DNA of 5,276 bases from an uncultured Eubacteriales bacterium. GTDB taxonomy: Bacteria > Bacillota > Clostridia > Oscillospirales > Oscillospiraceae. The position numbers and the translations under genes are program-made. The DNA lies in the NCBI GenBank assembly GCA_902475515.1, contig CABSAB010000128.1, positions 1-5,276 on the forward strand. Direction: 5' to 3'. The notes under the pieces are model-generated. The model made no database searches and was not told where the DNA came from. It saw nothing but the letters and a program-made list of their open reading frames with translations. Of the stretch, positions 1 through 5,276 are shown piece after piece. The first letter of the stretch is position 1. The number at the start of each line of letters is the position of its first letter.

Positions 1-50
1 GCGGCCCTATAAGGAAGCAGATAAGCTGACCCAGAAGGTCAAGGTCGGCG
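1..50 (+). repeat. Left arm of a 50-bp perfect inverted repeat (copy of feoB 3' end)
   Basis: These 50 bases are the exact reverse complement of 221-270, with no mismatch; identity stops at base 51 versus 220. The arm starts at the first base of the window, so it may extend further left. On the + strand it reads in the FeoB frame as RPYKEADKLTQKVKVG, then leaves FeoB and runs on through unrelated codons to a TGA at 155-157, so it is not a functional second feoB end. The loop between the arms is 170 bases and holds the feoB stop codon and most of the small Cys-rich gene. The repeat itself is directly visible; whether it exists in the genome or is a chimera at a contig edge cannot be decided here. 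Confidence 0.97.
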
Positions 51-191
51 GCCGGCGCATCCACCGCAGCCGCAGGAGGATTTTCCCTGCCGCTTGTTTC
101 GCGCCATGCTGTATATCACACAGCCCAACACTGCGGCCACAAGAACTCCGGCGATGATCGTCGCCACATTCTCCGAAAACCATGTCAGCAT
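39..191 (-). pseudogene. FeoB-associated Cys-rich membrane protein, 3' end replaced by the inverted repeat
   Basis: A 50-codon frame starts at ATG 191-189, seven bases after a strong AAAGGAGG-type ribosome site (199-207) and 24 bases after the feoB stop. The product begins MLTWFSENVATIIAGVLVAA, with one membrane helix at about residues 9-28, then a basic stretch (RNKRQGK) and a Cys-rich motif SCGCGGCAG at residues 39-47 (Cys40, 42, 45). This is the layout of the small FeoB-associated Cys-rich membrane proteins found downstream of feoB in Firmicutes, which usually end in a longer Cys/His tail. Here the native sequence ends exactly at residue 47, where the inverted copy of feoB begins; the last residues RRP and the TGA at 39-41 come from that copy. 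The gene is therefore disrupted, or artificially cut by misassembly. Its role, perhaps metal handling beside FeoB, is inferred from family and position. Confidence 0.8.
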
Positions 192-215
192 GTCGTTTCC
201 TCCTTTGCTTGCCGC

Positions 216-2366
216 TTACACGCCGACCTTGACCTTCTGGGTCAGCTTATCTGCTTCCTTATAGGGCCGCACCAGCATGAAGATCATGAATACCGCAACC
301 GCCAGCGCGCAGATCAAGCCCACAATGTTGAGGTTCCCCGTAAAGGCGGAACCCACCTGATAGACGATCAGCGAGACCGCATAGGCAAACACACACATAT
401 ATCCGATGGCTGCCAGGGTCCACTTGCCGCTACACATCTCCCGCTTGATGGCACCCATGGCCGCAAAGCAGGGCGCGCACAGCAGATTGAAGATCATGAA
501 GCTGAACGCGGAAAGCTGGGTATAATCCGCCGCCACCAGGCTCCAAATCTCGTCGCCGTTTTCCGCCAGCTCCCCGGCGAAGTTGTAGAGGATGCCAAAG
601 GTGGCAACCACGTTCTCCTTGGCGATGAGACCCGTGACCACAGCCACAGCCGCCTTCCAGTTACCAAAGCCCAGGGGCGCAAAGATCACATCGATCACGC
701 CACCGATGGACGCCAGCACGGAGTTGTTCAGGTCCTCCACCATTCCAAAGGCGCCGTCCTCCCAGCCAAAGCCCTGGAGGAACCAGAGGATCACAGAGGA
801 AAGCAGAATAATGGTACCGGCCTTTTTGATAAAGGACCAGCCACGCTCCCACATGGAGCGGAGCACGTTCACGATCTTGGGCGCATGATACGCGGGCAGC
901 TCCATAACAAAAGGCGCAGGCTCTCCCGCAAAGGGCTTGGTCTTTTTCAGCATAATACCGGAGATGACGATGGCCGCCACACCAATGAAATAAGCCGAAA
1001 CCGCCACCAGTCCGCTGCCGCCGAACAGAGCGCCGGCGATCAGACCGATGATGGGCATTTTTGCGCCGCAGGGCACAAAGCAGGTGGTCATGATGGTCAT
1101 ACGCCGGTCCCGCTCATTTTCAATGGTCCGGGAAGCCATCACACCGGGCACGCCGCAACCTGCGCCGATGAGCATGGGGATAAAAGACTTGCCGGACAGG
1201 CCAAACTTCCGGAAGATCCGGTCCATGATAAACGCAATCCGGGCCATATAGCCGCAGTCCTCCAACGCCGCCAGCAGCAGGAACAGCACCAGCATCTGGG
1301 GCACAAAGCCCAGCACCGCGCCAACGCCTGCCAGGGCACCATCGCAGATCAGACCAACCAACCAATCGGCCACGCCCCAGCCCTCCAGGGCTCCTCTGGG
1401 GATCTCCACCAGCCATTCCGTGCCCAGCACGTCGTTGGTCCAGTCCGTCAGGAAAGAGCCAAAGGGCCCCATGGCGATCCAATAGACCAAGAACATCACC
1501 ACCGCAAAGATGGGCAGCGCCAGGATCCGGTTGGTGACGATCCGGTCGATCTTGTCGGAGACCGACAGCGCTCCGGCACGTTTTTTCCTGTAGCAGCCCT
1601 TCATCAGCGCCCCGATATAGACATACCGCTCCGCAGTGATGATGCTCTCGGCATCGTCGTCGCACTCCTTTTCAGCAGCCTGGATATCCGCCTCGATATG
1701 CTCCAGCACATTCGCGGGAAGCTTCAGCTGCTCCAGCACCTTATCATCCCGCTCGAAGATCTTGATGGCATACCACCGCTGCTGCTCCTCGGGAAGATTA
1801 TGTACCGCGGCTTCTTCAATATGGGCAAGAGCATGCTCCACCGCGCCGGAGAAGGTGTGCATGGGCACGGTCTTCCCCGCCTTTGCCGCGGAGATGGCCG
1901 CTTCCGCCGCCTCCATAACGCCGTTGCCCTTCAGGGCGGAGATCTCTACGATCTTACAGCCCAGTTCCCGGGAAAGCTCTTGGGTATCGATGCGGTCTCC
2001 GTTCTTCTTCACCACGTCCATCATGTTCACGGCCACTACCACAGGAATGCCCAATTCCGTGAGCTGGGTGGTTAGGTAAAGGTTCCGCTCCAGGTTGGTG
2101 CCGTCTACAATATTTAAGATGGCGTCCGGGCGCTCATTGATCAGGTAATTCCGGGCCACTACCTCTTCCAGTGTGTAGGGAGACAGGGAGTAGATGCCGG
2201 GCAGATCGGCAATGGTGACGCCGTCATGCTTTTTCAGCTTTCCTTCTTTTTTCTCAACCGTAACGCCGGGCCAGTTTCCCACAAACTGATTGGACCCGGT
2301 CAGCGCATTGAACAGCGTGGTTTTTCCGCTGTTCGGGTTGCCTGCCAGGGCAATTCGAAGTTCCAT
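216..2366 (-). CDS. feoB: Ferrous iron transporter FeoB
   Basis: FeoB is the inner-membrane Fe2+ uptake protein, with a cytoplasmic G-protein domain joined to a polytopic membrane domain. The 716-residue product is complete. G-domain motifs are in order: G1 GNPNSGKT (9-16), G2 region GNWPGVTVEKKEG (30-42), G3 DLPG (54-57), G4 NMMD (114-117) and G5 region SALKG (143-147). A helical GDI-like spacer spans about 165-265. Hydrophobic segments begin near residue 280. The membrane core has the conserved FIPMLIGAGCGVPGVMASR stretch (395-413) and TTCFVPCGAKMP (427-438), giving Cys404, Cys429 and Cys433, then GLIAKENVVATFG and FNLLCAPCFAAMGAIKREM. The C-terminus is short and lacks a Cys-rich tail; that function may lie in the separate small peptide downstream. 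The start at 2366 has an AGAGAGGA ribosome site and begins directly before the G1 strand. It follows two feoA genes, but with a 78-base gap holding a terminator-like hairpin and an operator-like repeat, so its expression may be partly uncoupled from feoA. The last 17 codons are duplicated in inverted form at 1-50. Confidence 0.98.
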   Translation of the reverse strand: MELRIALAGNPNSGKTTLFNALTGSNQFVGNWPGVTVEKKEGKLKKHDGVTIADLPGIYSLSPYTLEEVVARNYLINERPDAILNIVDGTNLERNLYLTTQLTELGIPVVVAVNMMDVVKKNGDRIDTQELSRELGCKIVEISALKGNGVMEAAEAAISAAKAGKTVPMHTFSGAVEHALAHIEEAAVHNLPEEQQRWYAIKIFERDDKVLEQLKLPANVLEHIEADIQAAEKECDDDAESIITAERYVYIGALMKGCYRKKRAGALSVSDKIDRIVTNRILALPIFAVVMFLVYWIAMGPFGSFLTDWTNDVLGTEWLVEIPRGALEGWGVADWLVGLICDGALAGVGAVLGFVPQMLVLFLLLAALEDCGYMARIAFIMDRIFRKFGLSGKSFIPMLIGAGCGVPGVMASRTIENERDRRMTIMTTCFVPCGAKMPIIGLIAGALFGGSGLVAVSAYFIGVAAIVISGIMLKKTKPFAGEPAPFVMELPAYHAPKIVNVLRSMWERGWSFIKKAGTIILLSSVILWFLQGFGWEDGAFGMVEDLNNSVLASIGGVIDVIFAPLGFGNWKAAVAVVTGLIAKENVVATFGILYNFAGELAENGDEIWSLVAADYTQLSAFSFMIFNLLCAPCFAAMGAIKREMCSGKWTLAAIGYMCVFAYAVSLIVYQVGSAFTGNLNIVGLICALAVAVFMIFMLVRPYKEADKLTQKVKVGV
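221..270 (-). repeat. Right arm of the 50-bp inverted repeat (native feoB 3' end)
   Basis: This is the native copy: it encodes the last residues of FeoB, from the arginine of RPYKEADK to the glycine before the final valine, and reads directly into the feoB stop codon. The arm at 1-50 matches it perfectly in inverted orientation. Because this arm sits in an intact, full-length reading frame and the other arm breaks one, this is the original and 1-50 the copy. Confidence 0.95.
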
Positions 2367-2387
2367 GTTGATTCCTCTCTTTCATAA

Positions 2388-2401
2388 TTAGTCACCGCTA
2401 A
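2388..2401 (-). promoter_or_regulatory. Operator-like inverted repeat TTAG-N6-CTAA before feoB
   Basis: On the minus strand this reads GGTTAGCGGTGACTAATT including flanks. It is the third copy in the window of TTAG, six bases, CTAA, and lies 21 bases upstream of the feoB start codon, inside the operon. It resembles the two copies at the feoA promoter in core, spacing and the purine-rich centre. Binding by an iron-sensing DtxR/MntR-type repressor is inferred. I see no convincing -35/-10 pair here, so it could also act as a roadblock or serve a promoter I cannot recognise. Confidence 0.5.
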
Positions 2402-2412
2402 CCAATTCGTTT

Positions 2413-2432
2413 AAAAAAACGGGGTCATCCCC
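2413..2432 (-). terminator. Weak intrinsic-terminator-like hairpin between feoA and feoB
   Basis: In the minus-strand transcript GGGG-AUGA-CCCC forms a four-pair GC stem, extendable by one U-G pair, with a four-base loop, followed after one G by seven U residues. The stem is short for full termination, so partial attenuation between the feoA genes and feoB is the likely effect, if any. Confidence 0.4.
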
Positions 2433-2444
2433 AAAGTCAGGAGG

Positions 2445-2666
2445 TCACTCCACCTGGATCATATCCGCATCCGCCTTCCGCAGAGAAAGCTCATAGCCAC
2501 GGACCGTGACCTCCACAGGATCTCCCAGGGGCGCGACCTTGCGAACGGTCACAGATACGCCCTTGGTGATGCCCATATCCATGATCCGGCGCTTCACGGC
2601 GCCCTCTCCGCACAGCTTCACCACGGTGACGGTGTCGCCGACCTTAACATTTCGCAGCGTTTTCAT
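2445..2666 (-). CDS. feoA: FeoA family protein (second feoA of the operon)
   Basis: FeoA proteins are small cytoplasmic SH3-like beta-barrel proteins that work with FeoB in Fe2+ uptake. The 73-residue product starts MKTLRNVKVGDTVTVV, has the central KRRIMDMGITKGVSVTV stretch and ends with the classic PLGDPVEVTVRGYELSLRK segment (about residues 46-64). Both halves match the family well and the length is normal. The start is placed at 2666 because GAAGGAG (2675-2681) lies eight bases upstream and the protein then begins at the usual FeoA N-terminus. A longer in-frame start at 2702 would add 12 residues and overlap the upstream stop as TGATG; coupled re-initiation there is possible but it has no good ribosome site. 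The gene lies 35 bases after the first feoA and is co-transcribed with it. Confidence 0.95.
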   Translation of the reverse strand: MKTLRNVKVGDTVTVVKLCGEGAVKRRIMDMGITKGVSVTVRKVAPLGDPVEVTVRGYELSLRKADADMIQVE

Positions 2667-2701
2667 CGTTACATCTCCTTCAATGTGATACTGGAAAATC
2701 A

Positions 2702-2911
2702 TCAGACCATGATTTTCTGCGCCATTTCCCTGCTGATGGCCACCCGGGCCTCTTTGACGTTCACGATCAGATTGCCGCCCAGCATATTAACGATCGTCAC
2801 CCGCCCTCCGGGTACAAAGCCCAGATTCTCCAGATGTTTTTTTACCTCCGGCTTCCCGCCGATCTTTTTGATGATGGATTCTTCGCCCACAGGGGCCAGC
2901 AACAATGGCAT
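2702..2911 (-). CDS. feoA: FeoA family protein (first feoA of the operon)
   Basis: This is the promoter-proximal gene of the feo operon and encodes a 69-residue FeoA-type SH3-like protein, presumed to act with FeoB in the cytoplasm. Visible family features are the N-terminal MPLLLAPVGEE, the central HLENLGFVPGGRVTIVN (about residues 26-42, the LGF.PG.. turn) and the C-terminal GGNLIVNVKEARVAISRE strand-turn-strand. It differs clearly from the second FeoA: it lacks PLGDPVE and has GGNLIVNVK in that place, so the two are distinct paralogues and not a recent tandem duplication. Such paired feoA genes before feoB are common in Clostridia. The ATG at 2911 follows an AAAGGAAGG ribosome site (2921-2929). 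Two operator-like repeats lie in its leader, pointing to iron-dependent control. Confidence 0.95.
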   Translation of the reverse strand: MPLLLAPVGEESIIKKIGGKPEVKKHLENLGFVPGGRVTIVNMLGGNLIVNVKEARVAISREMAQKIMV

Positions 2912-2931
2912 TATGCAAGACCTTCCTTTGA

Positions 2932-2945
2932 TTAGTTTTCGCTAA
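2932..2945 (-). promoter_or_regulatory. Operator-like inverted repeat TTAG-N6-CTAA, feo leader proximal copy
   Basis: The minus strand reads AGTTAGCGAAAACTAATC with flanks. It lies 21 bases before the feoA start codon, just upstream of its ribosome site, and 32 bases (about three helical turns) from the next copy at 2964-2981. Bound protein here would block elongation or initiation on the operon. Regulator identity is inferred, not seen. Confidence 0.55.
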
Positions 2946-2963
2946 CTACTGCGCAGTTATAAT

Positions 2964-2981
2964 GGTTAGCTCTCACTAACC
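2964..2981 (-). promoter_or_regulatory. Operator-like perfect inverted repeat GGTTAG-N6-CTAACC at the feo start site
   Basis: This is the best of the three copies, with perfect six-base half-sites. It begins about ten bases downstream of the predicted -10 box, covering the first transcribed bases, which is a classic repressor position. GGTTAG/CTAACC half-sites resemble those of DtxR/IdeR-type metal-dependent repressors, although the half-site spacing differs from the canonical 19-base DtxR box. No Fur-box-like sequence was seen. Confidence 0.65.
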
Positions 2982-2990
2982 CTCTTCCAT

Positions 2991-3018
2991 ATCATATCAC
3001 ATTTTTTTCATCTGTCAA
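2991..3018 (-). promoter_or_regulatory. Sigma-A promoter of the feo operon
   Basis: On the minus strand a perfect -35 TTGACA (3013-3018) is followed after 16 bases by TATGAT (2991-2996), one mismatch from the -10 consensus. Transcription should begin near 2984, giving a leader of about 72 bases that contains both operator-like repeats. The -35 box lies just beyond the terminator of the preceding gene, so the operon has its own independent promoter. Confidence 0.75.
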
Positions 3019-3038
3019 TGCCTTTTTCAAAAAACTTT

Positions 3039-3091
3039 GCAAAAAAGCAGGCAGAGCCTCTCCACAGGAGATACCCCGCCCGCTTTTTTGC
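3039..3091 (-). terminator. Strong intrinsic terminator after the 183-residue protein gene
   Basis: The stop codon of the upstream gene is followed at once by GC-A6-GC..., which pairs with ...GC-U6-GC. In the minus-strand RNA the inner 37 bases (3083-3047) fold into a hairpin with 16 of 17 positions paired and a three-base loop; four of these pairs are G-U. A run of six U follows. In the opposite transcript the G-U pairs become A-C mismatches, so the stem favours the minus orientation, although the outer A6/T6 could give some activity both ways. It insulates the feo promoter from read-through. Confidence 0.88.
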
Positions 3092-3092
3092 G

Positions 3093-3644
3093 CTAGCCCC
3101 TGGCCGCATTCCCGCCGGTTTTCTGCTGCTTTATGACCCCGCTGCACATATATTTGGACATATCCATGGCCAATCTCCGGCACACCGGCGCGGTATTGAC
3201 AAAGGCCTCATAGTTTTTATCCTTCATATTGACCGCGATGGCCTCCATCAGCTCCGCCTCATGGCTCACCATGGCCGACCACTCCGTCGGCTTCCAGTAG
3301 GGATTGAGCTTGCTGAGCATCAGCGCGATCTCCTGGCCGTTCTGCCGCCACTTCTCCAGCGCTTTTCCCGTTTCGGCGCTGCCCTTCAGCAGGCAATCCA
3401 CATAGCTGGCAAAACAGCCGCTCCGGCTCTTCATCGCATCAATCAATCCGCTGCACTGGGCGGCAGGATAAATGCTGAGCATGATGGTCTCATACATCTG
3501 GCTGAGGCTCAAAAGCTTTTGGCGGCTTTCCTCCAAAAACGGCGTTCCAAACACTGCGTTATTGAGGAATATCAGGCTCCAGAAGAGACTGTCGTTGGCA
3601 TAGTTGGAAAATGCTTCATACAGGAGTTGTTCGTCTTGATCCAT
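3093..3644 (-). CDS. Uncharacterised all-helical soluble protein (183 aa)
   Basis: The product starts MDQDEQLLYEAFSNYANDSL and shows no signal peptide or clear membrane helix; the sequence suggests a bundle of amphipathic helices. The most distinctive part is residues 98-117, a KWRQNGQEIALML helix followed by SKLNPYW, then WSAMVSHEAELMEAIAVN (His128) and a C-terminal helix ending MCSGVIKQ. From memory this W..N..EIA..L..LNPYW...M...H pattern recalls a family of small helical proteins in Bacilli and Clostridia, some labelled acetylglutamate kinase, a name this protein does not support because no kinase fold or glycine motif is visible. There are five cysteines (64, 77, 84, 155, 167) but no paired motif. 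The start at 3644 is chosen for AAAGGGGG (3653-3660); an upstream in-frame ATG at 3668 lacks a usable ribosome site. It lies 141 bases after the CapA-like gene, with its own strong terminator and no clear promoter, so it may be co-transcribed with that gene. Function unknown. Confidence 0.85.
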   Translation of the reverse strand: MDQDEQLLYEAFSNYANDSLFWSLIFLNNAVFGTPFLEESRQKLLSLSQMYETIMLSIYPAAQCSGLIDAMKSRSGCFASYVDCLLKGSAETGKALEKWRQNGQEIALMLSKLNPYWKPTEWSAMVSHEAELMEAIAVNMKDKNYEAFVNTAPVCRRLAMDMSKYMCSGVIKQQKTGGNAARG

Positions 3645-3785
3645 ATTCGGCGCCCCCTTTCCCTCCATCCTATGTAAATGGCCAGGTCAGGGTTCCGGGC
3701 CAAAACGCCCCGTGCCCAAAATATTACCGCAGCACCCGTACGGCTTTGGTCTGTCCGTCAAATTCATTCACAGGCGTTTCTCCCA

Positions 3786-4967
3786 TCATTCCCCGGAACG
3801 TTCGATCTTTCCGTCAAAGATATTGTGCTTTCCCAGCCCCTGGCTGAGTTCCTGCAGTTTTTCAAATATCCGCGTCTTTTCCTCCCCCTCCGCCGGGGTG
3901 GGCTGGTAGTTATTGCAGTCCCATGCGGAAGACACGGAGCATGGGATTACCCGGACCCTGTCGTCTGCCTCCGGTCCGTCCTCCGTGACGGTAAAGGTCT
4001 GCTGAAAGATCATGCAGTCGTAATCCTGAGGATCGCGGTTGCCGCCGAAGCAGAAATTCCCCAAGCTGTAGACGATATATCTGCCTTTGTACACCTCCAC
4101 CCCCTGAAGCACATGGGGATGATGTCCGATGACCAGATGGGCCCCGGCGTCAATGGCCGCATGGGCAAGCGCCACCTGATCCTCCTCCGGGGTATAGCCC
4201 ATCTCCAGCCCCCAGTGAAAATTCGCCACGATCACCTGGGCTCCCCGGGCCTGCAGGTCGGCGATCTTCTGCCGCAGCTGGGCGATATAGCTGTCATCCT
4301 CGTAAACCGTATACATCCCCAGAAGTCCCACTTTGACGCCCCGGACCTCCATCAGCGCCGTCTCCTCAAAGCCGAAGGGCATGATCCCCGCCTCCGTTAA
4401 AGCGCCGCGGGTGTCTTCCAGGCTCTGGGGGCCGTAATCACTGCTGTGATTATTCGCAAGATTTGCCGCTTCCACTGAAGCGCCGCTGAGGATCTCCGTA
4501 TACTCCCGCGGTCCCTTGAAAGTCCAGGATTTATTTGCCCGCTCCTGGCAGTCTGTGATGGTCCCCTCAAAATTCACCACCGTCAGATCGTCCTGACGGA
4601 AGATTTCCCGGACATTTTCCAAAAAGTACGCCGCTCCATAATAGTCGTAAGCTTCTGTGAAAGAGCCTCCATAGCCAAAGCTCTTATCGCTGCCCAGCGT
4701 ACAGTCCCCGGCAAAGGACAATGTGACAGATACCGGGTCCCGCGAAGGCTCGGCGGTCCGTTCCGCCGACGGTGCGGAAACCGCAGGCTCCGGCGCCGGG
4801 CTCCGGCTTACCAAGCGCACACAGAGCACCACCAGAAGCACGATCAGCACCGTCCCGGCACCGCAAAGTGCAGCGATGGTCTTATAGGCTCGCCGCTTCC
4901 ACTGGTTTTTGATATGTATTCTGATTGCCTTAGGCAGCAGGCGCAGTATTCTCCATGTCTCCCGCAT
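3786..4967 (-). CDS. Membrane-anchored CapA/PgsA-family metallophosphatase-like protein
   Basis: The 393-residue product belongs to the CapA (poly-gamma-glutamate capsule biosynthesis) family, which has a calcineurin-like metallophosphatase fold. A basic cytoplasmic N-terminus (1-29) leads into one membrane helix (about 30-53), then a Pro/Ser/Ala/Glu-rich linker (54-79) and the extracellular domain (about 80-350). Family motifs are present in order: FAGDCTLGSD (85-94), NFEGTI (132-137), NLANNHSSDYG (169-179), HWG (251-253), GHHPH (281-285) and SLGNF (301-305). The Asp, Glu, Asn and His residues expected at the metal site all appear intact. The start at 4967 has a GGGAGGG ribosome site (4974-4980) seven bases upstream. 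No capB/capC or pgs synthase genes are adjacent in the window, so a capsule role is not supported by context; many solitary CapA-like proteins in Clostridia have unknown substrates in the cell envelope. A terminator after the preceding kinase and an extended -10 promoter make it the first gene of its transcript. No obvious terminator follows it. Confidence 0.93.
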   Translation of the reverse strand: MRETWRILRLLPKAIRIHIKNQWKRRAYKTIAALCGAGTVLIVLLVVLCVRLVSRSPAPEPAVSAPSAERTAEPSRDPVSVTLSFAGDCTLGSDKSFGYGGSFTEAYDYYGAAYFLENVREIFRQDDLTVVNFEGTITDCQERANKSWTFKGPREYTEILSGASVEAANLANNHSSDYGPQSLEDTRGALTEAGIMPFGFEETALMEVRGVKVGLLGMYTVYEDDSYIAQLRQKIADLQARGAQVIVANFHWGLEMGYTPEEDQVALAHAAIDAGAHLVIGHHPHVLQGVEVYKGRYIVYSLGNFCFGGNRDPQDYDCMIFQQTFTVTEDGPEADDRVRVIPCSVSSAWDCNNYQPTPAEGEEKTRIFEKLQELSQGLGKHNIFDGKIERSGE

Positions 4968-5031
4968 GTATTTCCCTCCCGGCCCATACCTCCGACCCCG
5001 GTCTAAGGCGGTTTACGTATGGTTCCGTTTC

Positions 5032-5060
5032 ATTATAGCACGGTTTCCCGCACAATTCCA
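5032..5060 (-). promoter_or_regulatory. Extended -10 promoter of the CapA-family gene
   Basis: The minus strand carries TGCTATAAT: a perfect TATAAT (5032-5037) with an upstream TG extension (5039-5040). At 17 bases spacing there is a weak -35, TGGAAT (5055-5060), as is usual when the extended -10 compensates. The predicted start near 5025 gives a leader of about 57 bases. The promoter sits between the kinase terminator and the CapA-family gene. Confidence 0.7.
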
Positions 5061-5091
5061 GGGCCCTCCGTTGTCTTAATTTTTCCGAACA

Positions 5092-5125
5092 CAAAAAGCA
5101 GACCAGGAGCAAAACCCCCGGTCCG
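5092..5125 (-). terminator. Intrinsic terminator of the histidine kinase gene
   Basis: About ten bases after the kinase stop, the minus-strand RNA folds as GACCGGGGG-UUUUG-CUCCUGGUC, nine pairs including two G-U, extendable by two more pairs, and is followed by a run of five U at 5093-5097. It separates the kinase transcript from the CapA-family promoter. Confidence 0.75.
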
Positions 5126-5135
5126 GCTTCTATGT

Positions 5136-5276
5136 TTATTCCGGAAAGCATAGCCGCATGCACAGCCGTCCCCGGTCATACTGGGCCTGGATCTCCCCGC
5201 CCATTCGCTCCGTCAGGATTTTGGCAATGGAGAGCCCCAGCCCATAGCCTCCGGTCTGGGAGTTGCGGGAGCTGTC
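5136..5276 (-). CDS. Sensor histidine kinase, C-terminal end only
   Basis: Only the last 46 codons and the TAA (5136-5138) are in the window; the gene continues beyond base 5276. The visible part reads DSSRNSQTGGYGLGLSIAKI and continues LTERMGGEIQAQYDRGRLCM to the end. This is the tail of a GHKL-type ATPase domain: TGGYGLGLSIAK is the G2 box that closes over ATP, followed by the usual helix, MGGEI turn and final beta strands. Histidine kinases autophosphorylate and pass phosphate to a response regulator, which would normally be encoded just upstream, outside the window. Which signal it senses cannot be told. A terminator follows, so it is not obviously in one transcript with the CapA-family gene. 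Confidence 0.92.
   Translation of the reverse strand, partial: DSSRNSQTGGYGLGLSIAKILTERMGGEIQAQYDRGRLCMRLCFPE

Noticed and set aside
885..2075. Long open frame on the + strand (about 396 codons) opposite feoB
   Set aside because: It is antisense to the conserved feoB, rich in Gln/His/Arg/Gly with no recognisable motif, and has no fitting ribosome site; it is the usual open shadow frame in GC-rich coding DNA.
2367..2400. Possible feoB promoter (TAATTA or TATGAA as -10)
   Set aside because: Any such -10 would put the transcription start in or beside the ribosome site, and no reasonable -35 sits at proper spacing.
2667..2702. Upstream in-frame start for the second FeoA (85 residues)
   Set aside because: TGATG coupling is possible, but the start at 2666 has the strong GAAGGAG site and gives the normal FeoA N-terminus and length.
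2912..3038. Fur box or metal riboswitch in the feo leader
   Set aside because: No GATAATNATTATC-like sequence and no extended conserved fold is visible; the leader is short and explained by the two TTAG-N6-CTAA repeats.
3737..3744. CCGTACGG palindrome between the CapA-family and 183-residue genes
   Set aside because: It is a single eight-base palindrome with no repeat elsewhere, no U tract and no positional logic; expected by chance at this GC content.
3018..4400. Open frames on the + strand opposite the 183-residue and CapA-family genes
   Set aside because: They are antisense to frames with good starts and, for CapA, clear family motifs; compositions are unlike proteins and the frames run across terminators and intergenic DNA.
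4968..5163. Small minus-strand open frame overlapping the kinase end and the CapA leader
   Set aside because: It runs through a terminator and a promoter, lacks a convincing ribosome site and is in a different frame from the recognised kinase tail.

Overview
The window looks like chromosomal DNA from a fairly GC-rich Firmicute, most likely a gut Clostridium-class (Oscillospiraceae-like) bacterium. The reasons are the strong AGGAGG-type ribosome sites, the sigma-A promoter, the feoA-feoA-feoB-small Cys-rich protein order, and protein sequences typical of that group. This assignment is inference; no taxonomic marker gene is present. Every real gene is on the minus strand, so transcription runs from high to low coordinates.

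Reading in transcription order: (1) 5276-5136 is the last 46 codons of a sensor histidine kinase (ATPase G2 box and stop codon), followed by an intrinsic terminator at 5092-5125. (2) An extended -10 promoter at about 5032-5060 drives a membrane-anchored CapA/PgsA-family metallophosphatase-like protein (3786-4967). (3) A 183-residue soluble helical protein of unknown function (3093-3644) follows and ends in a very strong hairpin terminator (3039-3091). (4) A ferrous-iron uptake operon fills the left half: a sigma-A promoter (2991-3018), two inverted-repeat operators, feoA (2702-2911), a second feoA (2445-2666), a weak terminator-like hairpin plus a third operator copy, feoB (216-2366), and a small FeoB-associated Cys-rich membrane protein (39-191).

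The Feo genes form one functional unit. FeoB is the G-protein-coupled inner-membrane Fe2+ transporter, the FeoA proteins are small cytoplasmic SH3-like partners, and the Cys-rich single-pass peptide is a common companion in Firmicutes. Three copies of TTAG-N6-CTAA, two at the operon promoter and one directly before feoB, suggest control by an iron-sensing repressor, probably of the DtxR/MntR type. No regulator gene is in the window.

The oddest structure is at the left edge. Bases 1-50 are a perfect reverse-complement copy of the 3' end of feoB (221-270), and this copy cuts into the end of the Cys-rich gene. It is either a real inverted duplication or, more likely, a fold-back assembly or library chimera. 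No tRNA, rRNA, CRISPR array, insertion sequence or gene-free stretch over 300 bases was seen. I did not find a convincing new multi-gene system; the candidates for novelty are the operator set, the uncharacterised 183-residue protein and the fold-back.
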